Translations under genes and position numbers: made by a program | In this document: positions 1-11,094 of the stretch, one piece after another | Numbering within the stretch: position 1 is the stretch's first letter | Layout of the letters: every line of letters starts with the position of its first letter | Notes under the pieces: generated by a model | Seen by the model: only the letters and a program-made list of their open reading frames with translations | Databases searched by the model: none | Told to the model about the DNA's origin: nothing | Assembly: GCA_028583415.1 (NCBI GenBank) | Contig: CM053275.1 | Coordinates: 10,293,208 to 10,357,207 of the forward strand | Length of the DNA stretch: 64,000 nucleotides | From: Protea cynaroides | Taxonomy: Eukaryota; Streptophyta; Magnoliopsida; Proteales; Proteaceae | Reading direction: 5' to 3'

Positions 1-1323
1 TTTTTCCCCAAATTAATTATTAAATAAATGTTCTTTTGGCTCTTGTCTTTCTCTTTGTCCCTTAGGGTTTGTCTTTTTAAGGTCCCAATGGTTCCTTCCT
101 TATTATATCAGCTCTTCTCTCTCTTGGTTTTTCATCTCTTTGGAATCTAATGGGTCTCTGATGTCCATCTGATGATAGAAGTGGGAAGTCTCATGTCTTT
201 AGGAGGGTCTTCGTTTTAGTTAAGATGACTTTGTTTTGGGGTTGTTCTTACACAAGAATGGTAAGGTTTGTATGGAATGGAACTGAAACTTAAATGCATT
301 GGCAGGTTGCATGGAAGTGGACACCATTAAATACAAGTTTCTATCATTGACAAGAGAAACTGGCGGAAAAAACTGTTTTTAACCCTGGAAATAAATAAAT
401 AAATGCAGACGTTTCTGTCAGAGATTAACAAAAGACAAGAAGATGCATGAGTTCTTGTTGCCTTCTTGATTTTTGGTTTCAAAACAAAATCAAAAACCCA
501 TAATTATTCTAATGTCCACAGAAAACACAATCTTTACAACTCCATCGGCATTTCCATGAAAGGCTTTCTCTTCCTTTTTTTCTGTTTTCCCTGTTCTTGT
601 TTTGCCTTTCTGGTACTGCAATGGAGTGTCTGCAATCTAAAGAGAAATACTGAACATCTGCTGCTGTATAAGAAAAAGTAAGCTATTTTAATTTTGGCTT
701 TTCATGAGTTGCATTCATGATGCATGCCATCATTTTATTTCAGAACTCTCCCTGAATTCTGAGACTCTGAAGTAAGTTGCAATAATAACTTAGAAATCTA
801 AGGAAATATCTTAATGACAGCTGATTTCTTCTCTCTCTTATCTCTCTCCAACTCTAGATCTAAGTGTGGTTTCTAACCGTACCATGCCTTTCATGATTAC
901 CGAAGACCATTCTCATTATATTTTCCAAATTCTTGGCAAAGTTTTGAATCTGCAATTCCATATATACCAGTTCTGCATGCATTAAGTGTAGGTAAATTGA
1001 AGCCTATACTATACAGACTCAGCTACCAAGAATTACAACTACTATCCATTTTTGAAATCTATTTACCTCCATTGAAAGTGCGTGATTCATGTAAGACAGA
1101 TCCATTATATATAGGGAAACTTTTATTTTTTGGGTTAAGAAAACGAAGTATACACAACCACCATTAGCATTTTCCATTGCATTATTTCATGTTCAGGAGA
1201 GAGAGAGAGAGAGAGAGCTCAGCTTTGTCTTTATCCTTTGTCTATAACTGTATAAGTCTGGATTATTCTCCTTTTGTTACTTTGCTGCTGAAATTTACTA
1301 TATGTGCAACGTCAAACGTACAG
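1..1323 (+). other. Probable last intron (and upstream sequence) of the IDD gene
   Basis: No exon was recognised here. In IDD genes the final intron interrupts the fourth zinc finger just before the stretch coded at 1324, so this AT-rich DNA is most simply the intron, with the earlier exons lying before position 1. It ends in an acceptor at 1322-1323 (gtacAG). A (GA)n microsatellite lies at about 1196-1217. The short open frames at 466-681 and 1177-1359 have no recognisable protein content. Confidence 0.6.
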
Positions 1324-2224
1324 GAAGGACAGCTTCATTACTCACAGAGCATTCTGTGATGCCTTGGCTGAAGAGAGTGCAAGACTGTCCACCAACCCTT
1401 TGACCACAACAACCAACCCATTAAGGGACCACCCTCCTCTCCATCTCCACCCTCAAAACCCTACAACCTCCCCTCTCCTCTTCCCTCCCTTCTCAACCTC
1501 AACCCAACAACGGCATCAGCATCAACAGCAGCAGCAGCTGACCAATCACCATCCTCCTGCAGGCATCTCAATCACTTCATGGGACCCACACCAAAACCCA
1601 GCTCAGATCAAGTACGAAATCCATCACCCCAATCACCATCATCATCAGATCCAAAGTATCTCAGCGACTCCTTTCTTACAAGAGCCACCACCACAGGCCT
1701 CAGCATCCCACAAACCGTTGATGACCACATCACCCTGTCAGCAGCAGATCAATATGAGCCCCACCCATACTACTAACACAGCTCATATGTCAGCGACTGC
1801 ACTTCTTCAAAAGGCTGCAAATGTTGGTGCAGCAGCCATTACAGGCGCTGCACAAGCTCAATCAGTGGGTCACATGGGTACATATACCACTGATCGGTTG
1901 ATGAAGATGGACGGCTTCGGAACAACAGTTGGTAGTCACATGGGTTCCACCGGAATCTCGCCGGAATATGTGGGATTCACATCTGGAAATCTTGCAACGT
2001 GGCAGAAAACTGACCGTCTGACAAGAGACTTTCTGGGTCTGGCAGCTGATGGTGGTAGCGAAGGTGGTGAAGCAGGCAATGGAAGCATGAATGTTAACGT
2101 TAGAGATCTGCTATCTTATACGGGGGGTGTTGATCAGTACCCACCATATGATCGTGACCATTCTGTGTTGAAGACCCCAGGCTTTGGGTTTGCTGAGCAT
2201 CCTTCAGAATCATGGGGAGACTGA
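1324..2224 (+). CDS. IDD-family C2H2 zinc-finger transcription factor, terminal exon (partial gene)
   Basis: This is the C-terminal exon of an INDETERMINATE DOMAIN transcription factor, a plant nuclear DNA-binding protein of the JACKDAW/MAGPIE/NUTCRACKER class. Translation from 1325 begins KDSFITHRAFCDALAEESAR, the second half of the last (C2HC) finger of the ID domain, with its His and Cys zinc ligands. Two conserved C-terminal blocks follow: MSATALLQKAANVGAAA near 1787 and LTRDFLG near 2015, which in the family bind partners such as SCARECROW/DELLA or TOPLESS-type proteins. Between them are Gln/His/Pro-rich stretches. The frame ends at TGA 2222-2224 after about 300 residues. The exon starts at 1324 because a 3' splice site precedes it and homology stops there; the preceding intron breaks a codon after its second base. 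The first three fingers are outside the window. The subfamily member cannot be named from this part alone. Confidence 0.9.
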
Positions 2225-2796
2225 TGAAGCTGAGATGGAGATCGAAGGCCCTCTCAATTGGATCAGTAATATCGGTAAAATTACCATTATGCCATTTCTC
2301 CCCTATTTTAGGTTCTTGTTTTCTTATTTTTCATTTTTGAAGACCAGCAGCACTATTTCGCAATTTATCTTATTTTCATTCCATTTTCTTTCTGCAGTTA
2401 GCTTGTTGTGGGTTTTTGTTTCTGTTTTTCTAATGTAGGGTATATGGTGGCATTTTCGTAATTTTAGTATATAGTTTGGCCAAATTAGAGGCCCCAAAAA
2501 ACTAAAGTATAAGAATAGATATAATCCCATTTATTTTTTCTGTTCATTTGTGAAATTGTTTGCATGGGAGGAAACAAGAAAGTCCATTCTGACTGTAGTG
2601 TGCGTGGGGTTGGTGTAACGTGGGGTCCATTCGTTACATGGTCATATTAATAAATTATGGATGCCATCATGATTCATGTGGGTATGCTGTGTGCATGCAT
2701 GCATGCATAGGGGAGCGGTGGGGCGCGACCAAGGGCCGGGGTTGGGTCGGGCCCCCCCCCAAACACTTGGGGGGGGGGGGGGGGGGGGAACCCGCC

Positions 2797-2830
<34 letters not shown>

Positions 2831-3281
2831 GGAACTTGGAAGCAGACCTGTGTACAATAATGGTGAACCGTGCATGAACTGGTGTCTGACGTCTTGAGTT
2901 AAATTAAAAACTAAATGAACAGATGTGGGCCCATGAAAGATCATATAGTATGTGAATAATGTAATATGTAAGACAAGAGATAAGTGCGAAGATGCTGTTT
3001 CATGTACAAAGATGACAAGATAAGAAACCCCGAACATACAAAATTAAGGCAGGCCAAGGAAGGACAGTACTGTACACACAGGGGAAGAGATACAGATCTG
3101 GTGATCAGCATGTCGGTGCTCTCTAAGGTTTGTGTTTGTGGTTTGACCAACGTACCCCTGAATTGTGAAACCAATAATTCAGCAATATCTGCCATTGTGG
3201 ACTGTCATGGACAGTGATTGCTTGATATATGTTCCTTCCACTCTACAAGATATTCTCCTTGAGACTTTGAGAGATGCGGAT
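2225..3281. other. 3' flank of IDD gene and intergenic DNA
   Basis: The 3' UTR of the IDD gene must lie at the start; a possible AATAAA signal is at about 2648. A homopolymer-rich GC tract (separate entry) interrupts the region. No gene is supported between 2840 and 3281. Confidence 0.6.
2751..2829. repeat. GC homopolymer tract (C9, then long G runs)
   Basis: A run of C is followed by long G runs separated by a few other bases, in otherwise AT-rich DNA, and next to a GCATGCAT repeat (2694-2708). Open frames here code only poly-Gly or poly-Pro and are not genes. It may be real G-rich DNA able to form quadruplexes, or a low-quality consensus. Confidence 0.8.
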
Positions 3282-3501
3282 TCACAGCGACTCTGGGAGG
3301 ACGGTGGTAATCTTGTCCGGATGGTCGATACATAGCTCGCTCCGGTGAAAATCCGAGACTCACGTTCAAGCCGACACCCCCTGTTGGCTTGGCTTGTCGG
3401 CTGGAGTGTCGGCTTGAACGTGGGTCTCGGATTCACCGAAAACCACGTGTCGATTATCCGAACAAAATTGCCACTGTCCTCCCAGAGTCCTGGGAGGAGA
3501 G
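3282..3501. mobile_element. Palindromic MITE, Mutator-like (9-bp TSD)
   Basis: An imperfect hairpin of about 220 bp. The inner arms (about 3348-3378 and 3406-3434) pair almost perfectly around a loop rich in AGCCGACA/TGTCGGCT. The outer arms include CTCTGGGAGGAC and its complement. The sequence GATGCGGAT occurs at 3273-3281 and again at 3502-3510, a perfect 9-bp target site duplication as made by Mutator-superfamily transposases. The extreme ends are degenerate. It codes for nothing. The loop and arm sequences resemble the elements at 25057-25302 and 25604-26370. Confidence 0.75.
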
Positions 3502-3536
3502 GATGCGGATCCGATGAGATGCCTCTTCTCTTTGGT

Positions 3537-3541
<5 letters not shown>

Positions 3542-3597
<56 letters not shown>

Positions 3598-3598
3598 G
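3542..3598. repeat. (TA)n microsatellite followed by poly(T)
   Basis: About 20 TA units run directly into about 15 T residues. Seen directly. Confidence 0.95.
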
Positions 3599-3599
3599 A

Positions 3600-6500
3600 C
3601 TAGGAGGAATGTTGGTGACATTTATGTTGGGAGTTTAGTTTTACTCTAGGCTGATACTAATTATTAGTCTAGAGTCCTCCTTGTACATGTGGAGTCCCTA
3701 CACTTATCAATTGGAACTTCTAGGATAAAAAATAAACAGATTATTCAGACTGCTTCTGGTCTATCCGTCATTCCCAATCTCTTGAACCATGATTATGAAG
3801 TGCTGCATGATAGATCCAAAGCTTGTGTTCTATGGGTCAATTTAATGGATCTCCTTCTTCAGAACACCAAAAACTCAGTAATTGGTGATTGGCAATCAGT
3901 ACAGATTTTGCTGTGGTTATATTTAAGTGGCAATTCTAGTCGTACAAGTTGAAAATTGGAGCACATGAATGAACCATAGAATTTCCCATCCTTGGAACGA
4001 ATCCATCAGAATCTCTTCTTTTTTTTTTTCTTTTTCTGCAAAATTCTAGGTGCAGTGAATATTCAGTGGAAAATAATAACTTCTTTCCTCTATTTATCAA
4101 AGAAAAAGAGGGCAGCTTAATGGAGGAAATATAGGGTTTTCTAATGAGGGATAGCTAGAGTGTAAAACCTGCTGTAAGAGTGGGTGAAAGGTGGCTAAGT
4201 CAATGGTGTTTGGTTGTACGTTGGTGGTCCGAGCTAGACACAGTGTAGTGGCAGAAATGAGAAAAAGGAAAAAAAGAAGAGAACGGAGAGAAAAGAAGGG
4301 AAAAGCAAAGGAAAGGGAAGGTGAACACTGAGAAGCAATGAAAAGAAGAGGAATAGGGGGACGAAGAAGAACAAAATGTCAACGGCTAAGAGAAAGATGC
4401 TCAGCCCAACATTGAACACTGTTCCCACTTCTCTTTTTTCTCTGGTGCTGTGCTTTCTTAAATTCCGTGCATCCATCAACCCATCAGTCATCACATGGTC
4501 ACAAGTATGGTGTTTAGGTGTATGGATCTGAGTATCGGTTGATCTGGATTGATACTGGTCGATACATTAATATTGACAGATATCGGAAAGATATGCCACA
4601 TCAATGTAATGATAGATACCAATTGATCCCCAGATCTTACATCGATATCTCGATTTTAATACTATGAACTAAAACCATAATCATAGGATACCTTAACCTG
4701 ACAGAGTTTGCTTCATAGAGTGCCACAAAACCCATCTAGCTATTAAATAGATGATAGACCTGAATTGTTGAATTGGTATCCTTATCAATTACCAAAATTC
4801 TGATATATCAATTGGTGATATTCAACCACTGGACACATGGTTATAGCTTAATCACCTCCATATATAAAGTTCCTTGGACTAGAGAATTCACAATCCATGA
4901 TGACACTAATTAAAGTCATTCAACAAGTCCAATGAAGAAAAGTAGGATCGATGTCTTTGGGTTTAAACAAAAGATCCATCAAGGTAACAAAACAACATTT
5001 GTTTTTAGCACTCGGAGCTTTTAGCAAGCATGGCTTGAAGTGGTGTAATCTTCACCAACCAAAGGTGTAATAATCAATACAGTGACAGGATTGTCAGATG
5101 GATGTAGGTAAAATGGCCACAGATCTGTTGGATGAAATGATCCAAAAACAAGGAAGAAATTTGAAGAGATGAATTGATTTCAAATAATCCAAAAGAAATC
5201 TTATAAAAAGATGCAAAAGAAAAAAAAAAGCGATAATACATATTTACATGCATTTAGCCTTTGGATATGTAACCCAATTCATAAGTTTGTATAATGAGAA
5301 AAATAAGATAAGAAAAAAAAAAACATATACACTAGATTTCATGATTGATATGGAAGTGATTAAGTTATCTATCCCTAATTATATCATCTGATACACTTGA
5401 GTTGATAGTCTATGAAGATGTATGACCCACCGATTGGATCCTTAGGATTGATGGGTTCCACCCATTGTAACTAATTAAGATTTTCCAAAACAACCCCAAG
5501 AGTGGTAGTAGTTGGTAAGGGATTATGTCTGGGTAGCATAGGTCATGAGTTCAAATCTTCTTAATCTTTGTGATCACTAAGTACCTGTCTATACCCGTCT
5601 ATAGTGATTCATGATTCTCATGGATCCCGATCTTTCTGATTCGTGTGGGATTAGAGTTTCACATGGTAAAAGGGTTTACCTGATGCACTCATAAAAATAT
5701 TCATTACAAAAAATAAATGAATATTTTCAAAACAAAATAGCTCTCAATGATGTAGAAATCCTCTTCTGCGGTAGTTCTGGCTATCGCGCGAAGTGATCCA
5801 ATAGTTGGAATTCATTCAGCGCATGTATAGATGTATTGGTATATACACCGATTGAACTCCAGCTATTGAAGAAGTCGACAATTCCAACTCTGGAGAGGAT
5901 TTGGATCCTTCCCAATGGGGGGAGGGGGAGTTAATTGATTCTTGTTTTTCTTTAGACCTTTGAACCAAAAGGGAGAAAAGAGAGATGCTTCCTTGGTTCT
6001 TTTGCCTATGATATGAGATATGATGATAGTGGACCATGTAAGAACCTAAAAAAACTGTCTCATCAAAACTCGAAAGTAATGTGTCAAGACCCAAGACTGC
6101 AAAAGAATTAGCAGTGACTGAACGGATGTGATATTTCCTAGTCCAAATATTTAGGCATCTTGGAGGTAGTGAGAGCAAGAGCCTGAGACATCGAAGATTG
6201 ATCCATATGCATTTATTAATTTTATCAATGGTGGTGGAGCAGTAGAAGACCCAGATGTGAATATGTGATCAACCACAAAATGAGGTTAAGGTTATGCTTG
6301 GATGTCGGATAAAGAAACAAAAGAAATTTTTAAATGAAAGAGAAAACAGTAGATAATCCACACTTTATTGTTGAATGGGTGGAAGAAGAAATAACACAAT
6401 AAGTCATATTCTAAAGCTAAAAAAAGGTGGACATAAGAACCAGTCTCTGAATATTCAATATCTTCAAAGGGGATCTCTGAGAGAGAGAGAGAGAGAGAGA

Positions 6501-9500
6501 GTTGCAGACCTAGGGATTACTGAAAGGAGGGCTAGGTATAATGGTGGGAGATTCAAGCTTTTAGAAAGTATAAGTGTAAGTTGCAGGGTTAAGGTACAAT
6601 ACATGCCATTTGCTGCTAAAAAAGACACTTTTTTTTTTTTTTTTTTTTTTTTTGGGATCCCTCTACTGCACAACCAGACAAATCAAAAGCTTCTTTCTTC
6701 TTCTTCTTTTTTCCTTCTTCTCTACTCAGTTATCAGTTGTTTCCTCTCCTTTGTCTCACCAAAGTAATTTTAGATGACATGGTTCATTAAAGGGAATCTC
6801 ATCTCGCCTCTAACTCGTCATCACTCGTCACTCTCCACCCTTTTTCTTCCTTTCTACTACCTCTTCTCTTTCTTTCTTCCAAAACCTAATAATGACTTGA
6901 CCCCTTGCTTTTCTATGCTTTTTCTCTTTTCCCCCCTCGTCTGCAAATCCCTATACAAACGGATACACCATCTCATCCTCAAACCCTTTTACGATTAAAG
7001 CACCCTATTCCATGCAACCGATCCTTGATCCGACCAACCCGCCAACTCACCCGTTTTTCTTTTCCCTCTGGTCCAATTCACTAAGCAAAAACTATACAAC
7101 ATTTCCAATTTTATCAGTGCTTCACTGGTCTCCTTATCGGGTTTTTCTATTTGACACTGATCCATGTTGATTGCCCCATCAGGCTCGAGGAGGGAGGAGG
7201 TGGGAATCAATTTTATACTTAATGAAACTAACAGTATTGGAAAATAAAATAGAGGGTCCTTTGGTACCCAAAATGAATGTAATGAATTTCATTAAAAAAA
7301 AATCCAATTAAATGTGTATGTGGTGTTTTTTATTTATTATTTATTTTTGTTAAAACAATTAAATGCGGTTAGATCTTGTCTACTATCATAATTCATCATT
7401 CAATTCTATTCAAAGCCTTATTTGATGAATTTTAAAAAATAAATTCTAAAAAAATTAATAAAATAAGAAATCTATCAAATTGAATGAAATGGTTTTTGAA
7501 AACAATTTGATTCTGATTTTAGTTGCCGTGGTTTCTTCCCTCATAAATTTGACAATGGCCATTAATACTTCAGAACCTTTGGATATTGGAGAGCTAATTT
7601 TATATGTATAATTTAAAACTTCACTTTATAAGAGAAGCTATAGTCCCATAAGTCATTTGAATAATTGGACTTAAGAGTAAGATAATATGCTACCAGTTGC
7701 TTGCAATCAATGATATCGCTTAAAAAGCAAATACCAAATTGAAGTAAGGAGTGCAAGTTTGTTCCCGGAGAGCCTGAGAAGCCCAAGCCCATCCGAGAAT
7801 TTTAGGGCCTCCGATGGGCTTTTCACTCTGTAGGCTGAGCCAGAGTTGAGATTTCTAGGCAGGACTCCTGGTTGAGTGACTTGACTGAGTCTGGGTACTT
7901 CCAGTCCTTTTTGTTCCCTATACTAACGCAAGCACAGATGGAAAAAGATTCTCTGTAATGAAGCCACCCGTGTAGTGAGGATTCTACACCCACTCAAAGT
8001 GGATTGACATGTATCTCAAGGCAATCAAAGTGCATATATCGAAATATATATCGAACCACTTTAAATGGATGGGATCTTCCAAGGGAATGGATTGACATAC
8101 CAGATTCTGGATCACAATCCAACCGTTGAGGATCTGAGGTTCTCAATTTCTAAATCACTACCGTTGAGGCGCTCACAGCAAGGGTGCCAAAGTTGAGCCC
8201 GAACTGAAAAGTAAAATCAACCCAACTCAACCTGGATCAAACTAGACCGAGATCTTATTGGACTAAATTCGGGTTGAGGTATAAAATATATATTGGCCTT
8301 GGTCTGGTCTGAGCCAGCTCAAAGGGCAGCCCAAAACCAGACCAAAAATAGACCGAAATCAATAGTAACCGAACCCAAACAGATCCCACACTGAAGCTAA
8401 ATAAAAAATACACCCTATCCTTAATATCTATCTTTCTGGATTCTTAATCTCATCCCTCTCCCACTCTTCATCTCACTCCTATTTTTTTAAATTCAATTTT
8501 ATTGTCAAATTTTTGCATAGGCATAGCCCGGTTTATAGTTGCTATCAAGTTTATTATCAATCTAACCATGAGTCCAAGTCGAACCCAACACATTACTAAC
8601 CCGATAGGCCCAGTCTGATAAAAACACGGAATCAAACCAATCCAATAACTATTGATTACAAACTGGGTTTTAAATGTTTTATCATCCCAATTATTATTAG
8701 GCTGGTCTTGGGTAACACCTGTCAAGCCGGATACTGAAATGACCCAATTCAAAACAGGCCCAAGACCGGCCCATTGACTCCCTTAGCTCATAGACTCTGT
8801 TATTCTGCAATTCGAGCAAGGGATATCATATCAGTCACTAGAAAGGATTCGATACATGAATCAGCATACCTTACCTTTTTTGGCTCAAGAATATTAGATA
8901 ACCTAAGTCAAATAGATGTTCCTGCATCTTCCTAGAATCCCGATCATCCAATGTAAATACCAATTCCATCCGATCGGATCGGAATAAGTTAAACTACATC
9001 TGTATCAAATAGACAAAGAACCCAGTCCCACCCATGTTTTGTAGGTGAGCTCGTTCCATCAATGGTGTCCCATCCCCATTCTTTTACAACCTAGTGCCGT
9101 CACGTCATTTGCTTTCGTATTCTTCCCAACATCACATCGTCCGTCCATTCATGGCGAAAATCTTTCTCAAATCCCCAGACAACCTTCAAATGTCCCGCAG
9201 CTTTCGTTTCTGATTCAGGACCCCAGCCGGAGTTGTACCGGTTCCTTGTCTCTTACGCAACTATACGTATTAAACTCATGTTCGTAGACAGTAAAGGAAG
9301 GGGCTTGCATTTTTTTTTTTTCTGCCAAGAATAGGAATTTAGTGACTCTGGAACACACTCCTTCATCTCAGGTTTTTAAATTGCACGTCTTATGACCCTT
9401 GGTATGATCTTTTCATCCTCTGAACAACCATTAGTTCTTACAATCTAAATAATCAAACATAGCAAGAAGAAGAAGAAGAAACTCAAGGCATGTTTATCAT

Positions 9501-9583
9501 ATTAAAAAAAAATTAAATCCATCTTTACACATATTTACTGCGTAACATGGTTTAATTGTCTACTACAAATCTTCTCTCATATA
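3600..9583. other. Intergenic DNA, no gene recognised
   Basis: AT-rich DNA without any supported gene. It contains a (GA)n run at 6479-6501, a poly(T) tract at 6629-6653, a purine-rich block near 4250-4330, and degenerate Thr/Asp/Pro-type repeats (8180-8760) of the kind left by old retroelements. A possible old hAT-like MITE (imperfect inverted TCATT/AATGA motifs) lies near 7258-7500. The short open frames (for example 5816-6178, 6375-6767, 8468-8752, 9045-9287) match nothing recognised. Confidence 0.6.
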
Positions 9584-10246
9584 CTACACGAGTGCCCCGC
9601 CCTTGACATACTCAGTGAAGACCAACGCAACCAGTCCCAACATCGCGAACCTCCCATTCCACAGTTCAGCATCTGAAGTCATAAACCCCTTCGACTTTGA
9701 CTGCACACTCACTCCTTGAAACAGTGGAATCAACGATGCGATAGAAAAGATCACAGTAGTCCCCAAGAACCAAGGTAGCCCTCCGTTCATCAACTGCCCC
9801 ATAACATCATCTCCTTTCGCCAACTCCGCTCCTAACGCCGCCACGAACCCCACCATCGCTAACCTGCCGTTGATTCTCTCCGGAGCTGGCCCACTGAATG
9901 CCAACACATCCTCAAACTTCGTGCTAACCTGCAAAGGATACTAGTCTTTCTTAGACTGTATTGTAGAAGGATTAAACTCAAAAAATGGACATCAATACAA
10001 TGAAAGGTAGCGACTTACCTTAGGAGTAGGAGGAGGTGTGGGCTTAGGTGGAGGAGGAACTGTAGGGGAGGTTGATGATACAGGTGACTGCTCTTGCTGG
10101 GGTTCCTCAGCCATACACCGCACTTGCATGCCAGCCTTCCGTTGCTGGAGTCGCATGGAAGTAAGAGCAAAGCCTGATCGACTTTTGTGCCCCAGGCGAG
10201 CCATAGGGCTAGCCAACAACTGTAAGGATGTTGCAGAGGTTGCCAT
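9584..10246 (-). CDS. ELIP: Early light-induced protein (ELIP), chloroplast thylakoid
   Basis: A complete two-exon gene: exon 1 10246-10019, exon 2 9928-9584, with a 90-bp intron having a GTAAGT donor and a TTGCAG acceptor. The 190-residue product matches normal ELIP length. Residues 1-48 or so look like a chloroplast transit peptide (Ser/Arg-rich, ending near VRCMAEE), then a Pro-rich linker (about 60-76). Three membrane helices follow: about 98-115, 127-146 and 167-183. Helices 1 and 3 carry the LHC-type chlorophyll-binding signatures ERINGRLAMVGF and ELWNGRFAMLGL. ELIPs accumulate in thylakoids under high light or cold and protect against photo-oxidation by binding free pigments. The start is placed at MATSATSLQ; the open frame runs 35 codons further upstream, but those residues do not look like ELIP. 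No damage is visible. Confidence 0.95.
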
Positions 10247-10490
10247 TAGATCTGGATTACGAGTACTGAAGCTTGTAATAACTGATGGGTGCCGAATGAG
10301 ATGGATTGGAAAAGTTGGGAGTGAGAGTGGAAGATATAAAGAGGCGCCCACCTTCTGGGCAGAGCACGAGAGGTGGCTGTTAGTAAGACCACGTCGCCCA
10401 ATTAAATATCTACCACTCGAGGTTCCGTATTGTCATGTGGAAGCATTTGTGATCACATGTTGATGGTGGGCTACGTGGGTTCCATTGGAA
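10247..10490 (-). promoter_or_regulatory. ELIP upstream region with ACGT motifs
   Basis: On the minus strand a T/A-rich box (CTTTATATC, about 10332-10341) lies about 90 bp upstream of the ATG. ACGTGG cores occur near 10390 and 10474, and an evening-element-like AAATATCT sits at about 10402-10409 on the plus strand. ACGT boxes are bound by HY5-type bZIPs in known ELIP promoters; activity here is inferred only. Confidence 0.35.
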
Positions 10491-11094
10491 CCAACCAGAC
10501 AAGGTTCATGGAACTGAAGATGATTCCAGAGGGTAGGATCGGTCTAGGTTTTGGAAGTCCCAATACTTTCAACTCTGTCTTTCTTTCCTACCGACCTTTT
10601 TGGTTTTTTCAGTGGGCAGGATGGATGAGTTAATTGGCCTTCAGTACTCTTGAGGCAGTGATCCTGTATTATTCCAGAATCATCTGGATCCTCAGTAACG
10701 GATCTTTTGTTAATAATCACAAAATAATCACATGGATCAGAAGTTGAACGATGCTAGTTGTATGCATTCTCAGAATGCATTCTGGAATGTCCTGCAGCTT
10801 TGAGCTACAATCAGCATTCTTCATTTCAAAGAATTTTAATTTCTTATATCACAGTCAAGCAGGCTCATAAACATCATGGATCAAACCACTATTACCCTGA
10901 ACGACTCATCGACTATGACTGATACAAATATTTAAATTCTTGATACTACGTTGAGATCGGAATGTTTACATGTAGATGACAAAAACTCATTTTACTAAAC
11001 TAGACACAGAACACATACAGAAGGAAGGAAGCAAATCCATCCATTAATGGACATCAAATATATAAATTTATTCTTGACAATAGAAGATAATCAG
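10491..11094. other. Intergenic spacer, ELIP to AKR copy A
   Basis: No gene recognised. The part just below 11095 holds the 3' UTR of AKR copy A. Confidence 0.6.

Noticed and set aside
2620..3037. Gly-rich and Pro-rich open frames on both strands
   Set aside because: They exist only because of the G homopolymer tract.
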